NCBI RefSeq assembly: GCF_000520015.2
Contig: NZ_CP007044.2
Location: 3,038,001-3,102,000 of the forward strand
Direction of reading: 5' to 3'
Length of the DNA: 64,000 nucleotides
From: Chania multitudinisentens RB-25
GTDB lineage: Bacteria > Pseudomonadota > Gammaproteobacteria > Enterobacterales > Enterobacteriaceae
A program made the translations under genes and the position numbers. Shown one piece after another: positions 17,762-25,420 of this stretch (its first letter is position 1; every line of letters starts with the position of its first letter). A model generated the notes under the pieces. It ran no database searches, had not been told where the DNA came from, and saw only the letters and a list, made by a program, of their open reading frames with translations.

Positions 17762-18847
17762 ATGAGCAATACTGCGGTATCAAGCATTGTGCTGCGCAAT
17801 GTGTCAAAAAACTACAATAAAACCAATACGGTGATCCCGGCCTGTAATATTGAGATCCCGGCGGGAATGTTTACTGTCATTTTAGGGCCTTCAGGCTGTG
17901 GAAAATCCACGTTGCTGCGGATGATCGCAGGGCTGGAAAGTACCAGTTCTGGCACCATCGAGATTGGGGGAGTAGAAGTACAAAACAAAGAGCCTAAAGA
18001 TCGTGGGTGTGCCATGGTGTTTCAAAATTATGCGCTTTACCCTCATATGACGGTATTCAAGAATATTGGCTACAGCCTTAAGGTGATGAGGCTACCAAAA
18101 GCTGCCATTGAGGAAAAGGTCAATAAAGTTGCTGCATCTATGGGGCTGACTGAGTACCTGGAACGTCAGCCACACCAATTATCCGGTGGGCAGCGGCAAC
18201 GCGTGGCGATTGGGCGTGCCATCGTACGTGAGCCCAAGGTGCTGTTGTTTGATGAACCTCTTTCAAATTTGGATGCGCAGTTAAGAAATGACATGCGCCT
18301 TGAACTCTCGGAACTGCACAAACGGATCTGTGCCACTTCTGTCTTTGTTACCCATGATCAGGTGGAAGCGATGACGTTGGCGGATAAAATCCTTATCCTG
18401 AATAAAGGTAATATAGAGCAGTTCGCCACTCCGGCTGAGATCTACCATCGCCCAGCCAGTGTTTTTGTGGCTGAGTTTATTGGTTCACCGGCCATGAATA
18501 TCGTTGATGTCTCGCTTGATGCGCATACGGTATATATTCATGGTGTGCCAATCGGATCGCTGACGACGAAAGAAAATATCCAAAAAGCACACTTGGGTAT
18601 CCGACCTGAGGATATTCAACTTTCTAATGATGAGAAAGGGATCTGTTTTCGCATTCATCACCGGGAAGATCTGGGCTCACACTCAATTTTGCATGGCACC
18701 ATCCAGGATTCCGTTCCGTTAAGAGTGGTAACCCCGTTTGGGGAAAAAATTCCTGATATCAAAGAACTGAAAATCAATATTCCGCTGGAGAAATGTCATT
18801 TCTTTCATGAGGAATCAAGGAAAAATTTAAATATTTACGCTGACTGA
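17762..18847 (+). CDS. ABC importer ATP-binding protein (UgpC/MalK-like)
   Basis: A 361-residue ATPase with all motors motifs: Walker A GPSGCGKST, signature LSGGQRQRVAIGRA, Walker B VLLFDEPLSNLDA and the switch His in VFVTHDQ. The C-terminal third is the OB-fold regulatory domain of CUT1-type ATPases (AEFIGSPAMN, GIRPEDIQLS). The ATG at 17762 follows AAGGTGAG; a GTG at 17756 is a possible alternative. It energises the two permeases upstream. Confidence 0.93.
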   Translation: MSNTAVSSIVLRNVSKNYNKTNTVIPACNIEIPAGMFTVILGPSGCGKSTLLRMIAGLESTSSGTIEIGGVEVQNKEPKDRGCAMVFQNYALYPHMTVFKNIGYSLKVMRLPKAAIEEKVNKVAASMGLTEYLERQPHQLSGGQRQRVAIGRAIVREPKVLLFDEPLSNLDAQLRNDMRLELSELHKRICATSVFVTHDQVEAMTLADKILILNKGNIEQFATPAEIYHRPASVFVAEFIGSPAMNIVDVSLDAHTVYIHGVPIGSLTTKENIQKAHLGIRPEDIQLSNDEKGICFRIHHREDLGSHSILHGTIQDSVPLRVVTPFGEKIPDIKELKINIPLEKCHFFHEESRKNLNIYAD

Positions 18848-18872
18848 TTTTATTAACCAACAGGTCCATGTT

Positions 18873-19553
18873 ATGAAAAGCAGAAAAGTTCCCGCGGGTG
18901 TTGAAAATGGAAAGTTTGATGAACATGGCAAAGCCTTGCCGTTTTTTGGCAATACGGTAATCTGCCATATTAATGATGCGGAAATTTATCCTCGTCTGTG
19001 TGAGTTTTATGCCCAATTGGCTGATATTGAATTAGTCAATAGCTTATATACCTTATTGCCATCACAGAGTTATCATATAACGCTATTTGATGGCGCTTGT
19101 AAAAAAAGTGAGGAGGGGTGGTATTGGCCCAGTGAACTGGCTATCGAAACACCGTTAACGTTGTGTACGGATTTTTTTGCAATGAAAATCAGGGAGCATG
19201 AAATTACATCCCCGGTATTAAACTTTTCCGTTAACACTTACAAACCACTGTTAAATACGCTGGCGATTACTGCTCAACCAACAGGTGAAACAGTTGGCGC
19301 GATACCTATATTTAGAAATAGACTTGCCGATGCGGTTGGGATCCGGCGTTCAAACCATGATAATTATGTTTATCATATTACGTTGGGTTATTTTCTGAGA
19401 GCTCCCAGTCAAGAGGAGTATAGCCAGTTATCGGCATTACTGGAAAAGTTTATCCAGGGGTTAACTGATGAAGAAAGGAGAGTTGTGCTGCATCAGGCAG
19501 AGCTTTGCCAATATGATAATATAACTGAGTTCTCACCGAAGCTGTTTTTTTAA
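18873..19553 (+). CDS. 2H-phosphoesterase-like protein (DUF1868-type)
   Basis: A 226-residue cytoplasmic protein with two His-x-Thr motifs in similar settings: SYHITLFDG (His68-Ile-Thr70) and VYHITLGYF (His168-Ile-Thr170), 100 residues apart. This is the hallmark of the 2H phosphoesterase superfamily, whose members open cyclic phosphodiesters or cleave 2',3'-phosphate linkages. The fold and the motif PSQSYHIT point to the DUF1868 branch. It follows the ATPase gene by 25 bases in the same direction, so it probably acts on the imported compound inside the cell. The substrate is unknown. Confidence 0.8.
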   Translation: MKSRKVPAGVENGKFDEHGKALPFFGNTVICHINDAEIYPRLCEFYAQLADIELVNSLYTLLPSQSYHITLFDGACKKSEEGWYWPSELAIETPLTLCTDFFAMKIREHEITSPVLNFSVNTYKPLLNTLAITAQPTGETVGAIPIFRNRLADAVGIRRSNHDNYVYHITLGYFLRAPSQEEYSQLSALLEKFIQGLTDEERRVVLHQAELCQYDNITEFSPKLFF

Positions 19554-19608
19554 TGTTAATCAATAATGAAAGCAACGGATAAAAAATTTTATTTTCTAAG
19601 CAGGTATC

Positions 19609-20319
19609 ATGTCATTGTTATTAAGCTACTTTGATGGCAGTTTAAATAATGGTTCTGGTTTGGCCAGGTTATTTTTAGCCGGATTTTTATGTGGAATAAT
19701 TGGCCTGGAACGTGAATCTAAACATAAACCGGTAGGTTTTAAAACCTGTGTCATTATTTCCGTTGCAAGCTGCCTGCTGACATTGATTTCCATTACTTCG
19801 GCGCTGTATTACAGTGATTTATTGGCGAATATTCGCACCGACCCGATGAGATTGGCGGCCCAAATTATCAGCGGTGTAGGCTTTATCGGGGCCGGTGTCA
19901 TTTTGCATCGTTCTAATCAGATCATATCGGGGTTGACCACTGCGGCGATTATCTGGTCTTCTGCTGCGATTGGCATTGCCTGCGGTGCCGGGTTTTACTT
20001 TCTGGCGACCACGACGACTTTTTTGATTTTACTGGTGATCAAGTTCAGTAACGTTGTAACCCGCTTGGGAAGGAGGCTGTCAAAACACCAGATTATCGAT
20101 GCCAGAGTGATCATTGTCGGTAGCGAAACTATCGAGCCGTTGTTGGATGATCTGCGTGAAAAAGGGTATCTGGTTGATAATGTCAATATCATGGATGATA
20201 AAAAAAATCGTGTCGAGGTCACCATCAGATTGAGAGTAAAAAAGAATTCGGGGGTATTTCTACTTTACAGTACGCTGAAACACCTTGAATACGTTTATTC
20301 TGTGTCGCTTAGTCATTGA
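19609..20319 (+). CDS. MgtC/SapB-family inner-membrane protein
   Basis: A 236-residue protein with four to five N-terminal helices carrying the MgtC hallmarks (FLCGIIGLERESKHKPVGFKT near residues 25-45 and GVGFIGAGVILH near 90-100) and a soluble ACT-like C-terminal domain (ARVIIVGSETIEPLLDDLRE). MgtC proteins aid survival at low magnesium and in macrophages, partly by inhibiting ATP synthase and affecting phosphate uptake. It follows the 2H gene by 55 bases, probably as the last gene of the operon. Its place in a phosphate-compound cluster is unusual. Confidence 0.9.
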   Translation: MSLLLSYFDGSLNNGSGLARLFLAGFLCGIIGLERESKHKPVGFKTCVIISVASCLLTLISITSALYYSDLLANIRTDPMRLAAQIISGVGFIGAGVILHRSNQIISGLTTAAIIWSSAAIGIACGAGFYFLATTTTFLILLVIKFSNVVTRLGRRLSKHQIIDARVIIVGSETIEPLLDDLREKGYLVDNVNIMDDKKNRVEVTIRLRVKKNSGVFLLYSTLKHLEYVYSVSLSH

Positions 20320-20472
20320 ACGGGTCTACTATAATGGTTTCCTGAGTATCATGGAGTGAAGAAAAGTCTAATATATTTAAAATGTTAGGGAAAATAAGCT
20401 CCCCGATAATCTCTATTGGTTTTTAAAGCCACTGCCCATACGGCTTTATATCCACATGCTTTTTATTAATAG

Positions 20473-20488
20473 TTTGAAGAACATCACA
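20473..20488. promoter_or_regulatory. CRP-like site upstream of the phosphodiesterase gene
   Basis: TTTGAAGAACATCACA fits the CRP consensus with one mismatch in the left half (TTTGA for TGTGA) and a perfect right half. Its centre lies 58.5 bp upstream of the operator word, nearly the same spacing as at the porin promoter (57.5 bp). Confidence 0.55.
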
Positions 20489-20531
20489 AATCATTACAAA
20501 GTCAGTTGCTTTTCCCTGCTATTGATTTAAA

Positions 20532-20546
20532 TTTGGAACGTGTCAA
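20532..20546. promoter_or_regulatory. Candidate operator of the LacI-fusion regulator (copy 2)
   Basis: TTTGGAACGTGTCAA, identical over 15 bases to the word at 13661-13675 before the porin gene. It ties the secreted phosphodiesterase gene to the regulon of the LacI-fusion protein. Confidence 0.6.
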
Positions 20547-21043
20547 ATTTATTGTTAGTCGCTATGTAATAATATTGTTGATATGAAAATAAAGATTTAA
20601 CTTGCTTCTTTGATGGTTTAGCGATTGATAACCAATTACCTTGATTATTTTAAAATTACTATATGGTTAATAAAATAAAGCACATGTTGTACATTCAGTA
20701 TCAGAGCTAGTACTAGTTGGTTTATTGAGTGGCTCAGCAGACGTTTGAATGTCTCCGATCTGTATCGGCTATCTGCTCGTGATGGTTCGAATAGTGATAA
20801 TTGTCGTTTGTTTATTAAGGATGTAATGGTTGATATTTGCAAAACAGAAAGTTGCAGTTAATCATTAAATAATCAAGAGAGTGTTTTTTTAAACATGATA
20901 CCTTTGTTAAACTTTCAGTGTGTTTGTTTTTCCTCTTGATTAATGGGGGGGCGAAAGACATATTGGATATTATTCACGCAGAATATATTTTTTGCCGTGA
21001 CGCATTCGACTATTTTGAGCCAATCGAGATTAAGGAGTCATCT

Positions 21044-23329
21044 ATGTATCACTCTTTTTCTGTACATCAACGGCCAGTCTATAAAAGAATTTTCCTTTCG
21101 GTAGCAATAGGCTTGCTTTTTAACACCACAGGCCATACTGCGCCAATACCCGCCCAGCCCTTTGCAGACAGCGCGCTGAGAACGGATGCGTGGGGCGACC
21201 ACTTCAAGTACGGTGCCTATTCAACGCTGATAGCCGGGCATATTCTACGCACCGAATTCCCGCATCTTTTAGTGCGACTGAATAACCAGCCCATCACGGA
21301 TGCAAACCTACCGGAAATAAAGCGACAGGTGCAATTCTACCTTAAACGTTATGATAGTCTGCCGGACTGGACGATCAGGGAGATACTGGAGTTTGCCCGC
21401 AATAACCGTTCGGCATCGATATTTAACGAAGAACGTTCAGTCATTCTTACCGACGAGCAGAATCAGGCATTTATTAGCGCGATGAGAAGCCATCCGGAAC
21501 TAAGGCCAATAGAGAACTTAGTTTCCAACGATAAGTTTATTTCAACAAACTTTCAGTTCAATACCCACCGTGCTTTATATAATAATGCTTATGGTATCCC
21601 ACAAAATTCTTTAGCGGCAATCTTGTGTGCGTATGCTGCTGGTATTCGCTCGATAGAGTTTGATGTACTAGAAACCCAGGAAGAGCCGAGAGGAAATATC
21701 AACGTTGTTATTCACGATCTTAGCACTAACCGCTTAAGCGGTTCTTTCAACCTGCCGCCGATTTATGCTGAACGAGAAACGTACAGTTATATTCAACCAA
21801 CCAGTATCGATGTCCTTAATCCTTTAGCTGCGACACAATCTGTAGAGAATAGTGGTATCAAACGATTAATGAAGACCGCCGATGTATTGAATTTTGTGCG
21901 TAATGTTATCCCAGAAGTGACTCTATATATTGATGCCCGTAATGACTCACCTCTATCCGTTATAGAGATCCTCGATAATAATCCGCAATATCGTGACAAT
22001 ATCGTATTGAAAATTTATCCATTTACTTTGGATGGAGGCGCATACAGCATTGTACAAAAATTTGCCACAAGAAATAATCTGGCAGAAAATACCGCACTGA
22101 AGAGATTAAAAGAGATTAATCCTCATTTATTACTGGCAATGGGTGGGGTGGCTGGACAAGCGTCTGAAAAAGCCTATGTTGCGCAATACAGTAATTTTAA
22201 CTGGTCTACTCTTCAATCTGAACGGCAATATTTCCCTTTTTCTCGTACTTCTACGTTATCAAAGAATTCTTTTAATGGCCAAACCATTTTTACCGAACAG
22301 CAGTTATTAGATATTGAATCTAAAACGTTTAACCTGTTTAAATGGGCTATGGAATTTCCGGCAATCGGTAATGTATTGGTGTTTCAGGTAACGTTGGTTC
22401 CTTCATTGAAATCGTTGGTAGATCATCAGACAACGCAAGGAGCAAAAGATAATTTTCGAGATATGCCTGTTGATGACCGCATAAATTCGGCCGCTATTGA
22501 TAACTTTGTTGTGTTATATAAACGCGTGATGGGGCAGCAGCTTAATACGACCATTGATTTAGGTGGTTCGCAATCCACTTATTTACGTACTGAGTTAGCC
22601 CCCACGGTATTTGGTTTTTCCGACCGCTATCCTGATTTTTCGCTAGCCAATCGCGATAGTTCAGGGACGATTATTCAAAGCTCGATCAGGAACTTTCTCT
22701 ATAGCATGGAAGGGACTGTTTATATTAACGACTCCTATGCGATGAAGAAAATGCGTTCGACTGAGGCGGTGATGGAGAAATATCAAGAGATGAAGGGTGA
22801 AGGTTTAGCGGTACAATATGCAACAACCGATCTGCCGACCGATCTTCGTGCTGCTTTCATGGGAATACTTGGGAAGTATGGATTGCCCAAAGACTTACAA
22901 TATCGTGCCAGTGCTATTATTAAACCACGTTTTACGCCGTCTAATTTACCAGGTTTCTCCCCTCCAGGCTGGACAACGAGAATGTTTGGCGATGCTTATA
23001 AAATTGATCCGACCCATTTTGATAGCGATCTGGCAGCCATCAAGACGCTACTGAATGAACGGGCAACCGTCATTCGTTCACGAGAGGCGATCATCACATC
23101 ACGTGATAGGGGAGCCATTCTTACCAATACTAAAGCGCTAGCGAGGCTTAACCAAACAGAACCGGTCGTGGCAGCAGATCTAGCCCCCACACTTGTCAGC
23201 AATGCGCTTGCGAGTATCACCACAGAACTTAACACACTTAATAACAATTTAGACAGTAAGCGAGCGGCATTTGAAAGTAAGTATCATGTCCCTGCGCCAA
23301 CTCATCCTGATCACGATTATGACTCATAA
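21044..23329 (+). CDS. Secreted GDPD-family phosphodiesterase, multidomain
   Basis: A 761-residue exported protein. I use the ATG at 21044 because AAGGAG precedes it and a signal peptide follows (IFLSVAIGLLFNTTGHTA, then PIPAQP). Residues 168-230 carry the glycerophosphodiester phosphodiesterase active-site pattern: His175-Arg176, SIEFDV (Glu205, Asp207) and VVIHD (His224). The TIM barrel seems to extend to about residue 430. The remaining 330 residues match nothing I know and end in a helical region with an acidic, His-rich tail. Classical GDPDs are 250-350 residues, so extra domains are present. It probably releases alcohols and glycerol-3-phosphate-like products outside the cytoplasm. Confidence 0.82.
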   Translation: MYHSFSVHQRPVYKRIFLSVAIGLLFNTTGHTAPIPAQPFADSALRTDAWGDHFKYGAYSTLIAGHILRTEFPHLLVRLNNQPITDANLPEIKRQVQFYLKRYDSLPDWTIREILEFARNNRSASIFNEERSVILTDEQNQAFISAMRSHPELRPIENLVSNDKFISTNFQFNTHRALYNNAYGIPQNSLAAILCAYAAGIRSIEFDVLETQEEPRGNINVVIHDLSTNRLSGSFNLPPIYAERETYSYIQPTSIDVLNPLAATQSVENSGIKRLMKTADVLNFVRNVIPEVTLYIDARNDSPLSVIEILDNNPQYRDNIVLKIYPFTLDGGAYSIVQKFATRNNLAENTALKRLKEINPHLLLAMGGVAGQASEKAYVAQYSNFNWSTLQSERQYFPFSRTSTLSKNSFNGQTIFTEQQLLDIESKTFNLFKWAMEFPAIGNVLVFQVTLVPSLKSLVDHQTTQGAKDNFRDMPVDDRINSAAIDNFVVLYKRVMGQQLNTTIDLGGSQSTYLRTELAPTVFGFSDRYPDFSLANRDSSGTIIQSSIRNFLYSMEGTVYINDSYAMKKMRSTEAVMEKYQEMKGEGLAVQYATTDLPTDLRAAFMGILGKYGLPKDLQYRASAIIKPRFTPSNLPGFSPPGWTTRMFGDAYKIDPTHFDSDLAAIKTLLNERATVIRSREAIITSRDRGAILTNTKALARLNQTEPVVAADLAPTLVSNALASITTELNTLNNNLDSKRAAFESKYHVPAPTHPDHDYDS

Positions 23330-23396
23330 TCCGATTAATTCATTGACGGGGAGAGGAAAAGAAAGCGTATTTACATTGATAGGGAATACAACAGAA

Positions 23397-23433
23397 TGGC
23401 TCAAATTTTAGTTGGTATTGAGCCATCTTTTTT
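23397..23433 (+). terminator. Intrinsic terminator after the phosphodiesterase gene
   Basis: The stem TGGCTCAA/TTGAGCCA is followed by TCTTTTTT. It lies about 70 bases after the stop codon and ends the phosphodiesterase transcript before the next small gene. Confidence 0.8.
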
Positions 23434-23565
23434 CTGTTTAGTGTTCACAAAAAAAAATTTATTTTTATGTGAAAATTGATTTATTAACAATAGTAATCAT
23501 CACTAGCTCTAAACTAAGTTATTACCACAGAATGATACCAGCACTTTTATACAAAGGAGCATCCT

Positions 23566-23988
23566 ATGTGTTTTAAACTAAAAATCCGCCCTATGGCATC
23601 TATTATTGCGTCATTAGCTTTTGTATTATTATCAACCACAACAGTTAAAGCCGCCCCTCAATTATGTACTTGGGGATATATTTCTTCGATAAATAACAAT
23701 TACAATGACGCTAGTGCTTCACAATACTATGTCAATATGAACATGAATAAACAGGGTTTTCCTACTTCATCACACAATATTTTTACGTTAGTTTATACTG
23801 ATACGAACAATGCTAACTTGCCACCTTTTGGTGTCAGTGCCTATAATACATTAATAACTAATCTACATATGGCTATGGCTAGACGATTGCCTGTAAAAGT
23901 CGAAAGCTACAAAACTGATGGTTCTTGTGTGGGTAACTACAGAGAACTCAAAGTCACCATATGTACTAATGAAGGCTGTACAAATTAA
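23566..23988 (+). CDS. Secreted SubB/PltB-like toxin B-subunit-type protein
   Basis: A 140-residue protein with a signal peptide (MASIIASLAFVLLSTTTVKA then APQLCTWG), preceded by AAAGGAG. The mature part of about 110 residues is beta-rich with four Cys (in QLCTWGY, DGSCVGNY, VTICTNEGC). The layout, with a central helix TLITNLHMAMARRLPVKVES and a C-terminal CTNEGC, resembles the glycan-binding B subunits of subtilase cytotoxin and typhoid toxin (SubB, PltB). The likeness is by eye and moderate. No A subunit lies beside it; the nearest secreted enzyme is the GDPD protein upstream. Confidence 0.5.
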   Translation: MCFKLKIRPMASIIASLAFVLLSTTTVKAAPQLCTWGYISSINNNYNDASASQYYVNMNMNKQGFPTSSHNIFTLVYTDTNNANLPPFGVSAYNTLITNLHMAMARRLPVKVESYKTDGSCVGNYRELKVTICTNEGCTN

Positions 23989-24004
23989 TTTTTCATATAT
24001 ATAA

Positions 24005-24039
24005 CATTATATCATTCTCTTTCAGGGAATGATATAATG
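24005..24039. terminator. AT-rich perfect hairpin after the B-subunit-like gene
   Basis: A 13-bp perfect stem (CATTATATCATTC/GAATGATATAATG, 9-base loop) 17 bases past the stop. It is low in GC and lacks a U tract but is well placed as a transcript end. Confidence 0.5.
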
Positions 24040-24155
24040 AATGTAACTTCACCTTGAGTTCGTGTTGTTGGCCGCCGGCTCCCTACAATGAAGGTATGTT
24101 TCCTCTTTACTAACATTGTTCCAGTTTTTATGCCTATAGCTGTTCATATGTGTAG

Positions 24156-24308
24156 AGAGGAACAAATGAGGATTCGATAGATAACAAACTCGTTATAAAA
24201 CTAAGGGCCAAGAATGACGGCAATGATAGATGGGTGAAACGTATTCCTATTGTAGACCGGGGAACAGTGTTAAATAAACATGGTAACCCTAAGCCTGATC
24301 GCGGTTAG
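24156..24308 (+). pseudogene. Coding fragment without start
   Basis: After a TAG at 24153 the frame is open for about 50 codons to a TAG at 24306. It reads NEDSIDNKLVIKLRAKNDG, then WVKRIPIVDRGTVLNKHGN and PKPDRG. The composition is protein-like and could be the tail of a secreted toxin-type protein. No ATG exists in frame, so it is probably a remnant. The family is not recognised. Confidence 0.3.
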
Positions 24309-24984
24309 GGCTGTAAGGACATGAACATCCATTTTTTAAGATAAAATTTGAGTAGATATTCAAATTAAAAATTTCAAAATATCTACACTTTTTTCAATTT
24401 ACTGTTTTTATATAGTATTTGGCTAATGCACTAATTTATTTACAAAAATCAGTTAATTGCACATGGGGTTTGAATTTCAATCGTATGATAATACTTCAGA
24501 TTGAGTTTATTTACTTATTTTATAATTTCCTATTGTAAACATATAAATAACTAATTATATTGTATGGTGCTGGTATTTAGAGTTAAAAATTACAATTGGC
24601 TTTATATTAAAACCTGTAAATTTAATTAAATATAAAAATTATTTCATAAAAGAGAACATCTATTCAGAACAGCAATTGTCTGTGATGCTACTAATATGTG
24701 AAGTTAATTCTAAATAGTCCCATTTGTAGTTTTCTATTCAGATGATTTCATCCATATCTAAATTTAATTATTTTTTTGATATCAGTATATTAATGTGAAT
24801 CATAAATAATTTTTAAGACAAGTGATTGACTAATGATGAATCGCGGTTACAAAGTGTGTAGCGAGGAAGTAAGTCCTCTAATTTGTATGAGGTTATGAAT
24901 TAAATTCATGAATAGGTGCAGACTCACCGGCAGGAGATATAGGTCTCGGAGGTTTCGCCTGGGGGTTTGAGATATGACTCATTC
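24309..24984. other. AT-rich spacer of the island, no gene seen
   Basis: Very AT-rich DNA with many stops in all frames. I find no gene, repeat or integrase remnant in it. Such spacers are common inside old, decayed islands. Confidence 0.5.
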
Positions 24985-25317
24985 TTACTTTTGGGCAACA
25001 GCAGTGAAAGCAACATCGACAGGGCTAATTGGTTCAATTAAAGTCTGAAAGACTGGGCGGCATTTTATCAATTTGTTGATTTTCAGCCTAAATTGTTCAG
25101 TGAGATCGGATGGGTTGTGTTCTGCAAATTGGTCGGTCAAAACTGATGACGTTATTGGAATAATAGCGCTAAAAATGACATAACCAAGGATACATAATCT
25201 TGCCGATTCGAGTCCCAATGAAGCCCCCAGAAAATGCTGGATGCCAGAATACCAATATGGAACAGAGTGTAATTTGATTTGCAAAAAGGGGATTTTACTT
25301 TGAGACACCATGGACAT
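24985..25317 (-). CDS. Doubtful hypothetical protein next to tRNA-Asn
   Basis: An open frame of 110 codons ending 27 bases from the tRNA-Asn 3' end. The start region is hydrophobic, the rest polar (TEQFRLKINKLIKCRPVFQT). There is no clear ribosome site and no known family. It occupies the place where an integrase usually sits but shows no tyrosine-recombinase motifs. It may be spurious. Confidence 0.25.
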   Translation of the reverse strand: MSMVSQSKIPFLQIKLHSVPYWYSGIQHFLGASLGLESARLCILGYVIFSAIIPITSSVLTDQFAEHNPSDLTEQFRLKINKLIKCRPVFQTLIEPISPVDVAFTAVAQK

Positions 25318-25344
25318 CGGTGGCTGTCCATGGTGTTAAATTTA

Positions 25345-25420
25345 TGGCTCCTCTGACTGGACTCGAACCAGTGACATACGGATTAACAGTCCGCCGTTCT
25401 ACCGACTGAACTACAGAGGA
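25345..25420 (-). tRNA. tRNA-Asn (anticodon GTT), copy 1
   Basis: On the minus strand the 76 bases fold as a tRNA: 5' TCCTCTGTAGTTCAGTCGG, anticodon loop CTGTTAA with GTT at the centre, T arm GGTTCGAGTCC and an encoded CCA end. It is identical to the copy at 56884-56959. Its 3' end borders the putative island and is repeated at 10939-10961. Confidence 0.97.

Larger units (their letters stand above)
20320..21043. other. Long regulatory intergenic region before the secreted phosphodiesterase
   Basis: A 724-base AT-rich region. It contains a CRP-like site at 20473-20488 and the operator word at 20532-20546, both about 500 bases before the next start codon. Between about 20700 and 20860 a plus-strand frame is open (STSWFIEWLSRRLNVSDLYR and onward to KTESCS) but has no start codon. 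It may be a gene remnant within a long leader. Confidence 0.5.
10939..25344. mobile_element. Genomic island between tRNA-Asn repeats (integrase lost)
   Basis: A 14.4-kb block bounded by a 23-base direct repeat of the tRNA-Asn 3' end. Its genes form one metabolic and secretion theme unlike the surrounding backbone, and its spacers are very AT-rich. No integrase, excisionase or replication gene is recognisable, so the element appears fixed. The AT-rich 24.0-25.3 kb stretch next to the intact tRNA is where an integrase would normally lie and holds only fragments. The boundaries are seen in the sequence; the mobile origin is inferred. Confidence 0.65.

Noticed and set aside
20645..20842. Minus-strand frame of 65 codons in the phosphodiesterase leader region
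   Set aside because: No ribosome site, no domain. The plus strand there is at least as coding-like but also lacks a start.
24309..25344. Search for a degraded tyrosine integrase next to the tRNA-Asn
   Set aside because: No Arg-His-x-x-Arg-Tyr pattern or typical integrase N-terminus could be read in any frame.
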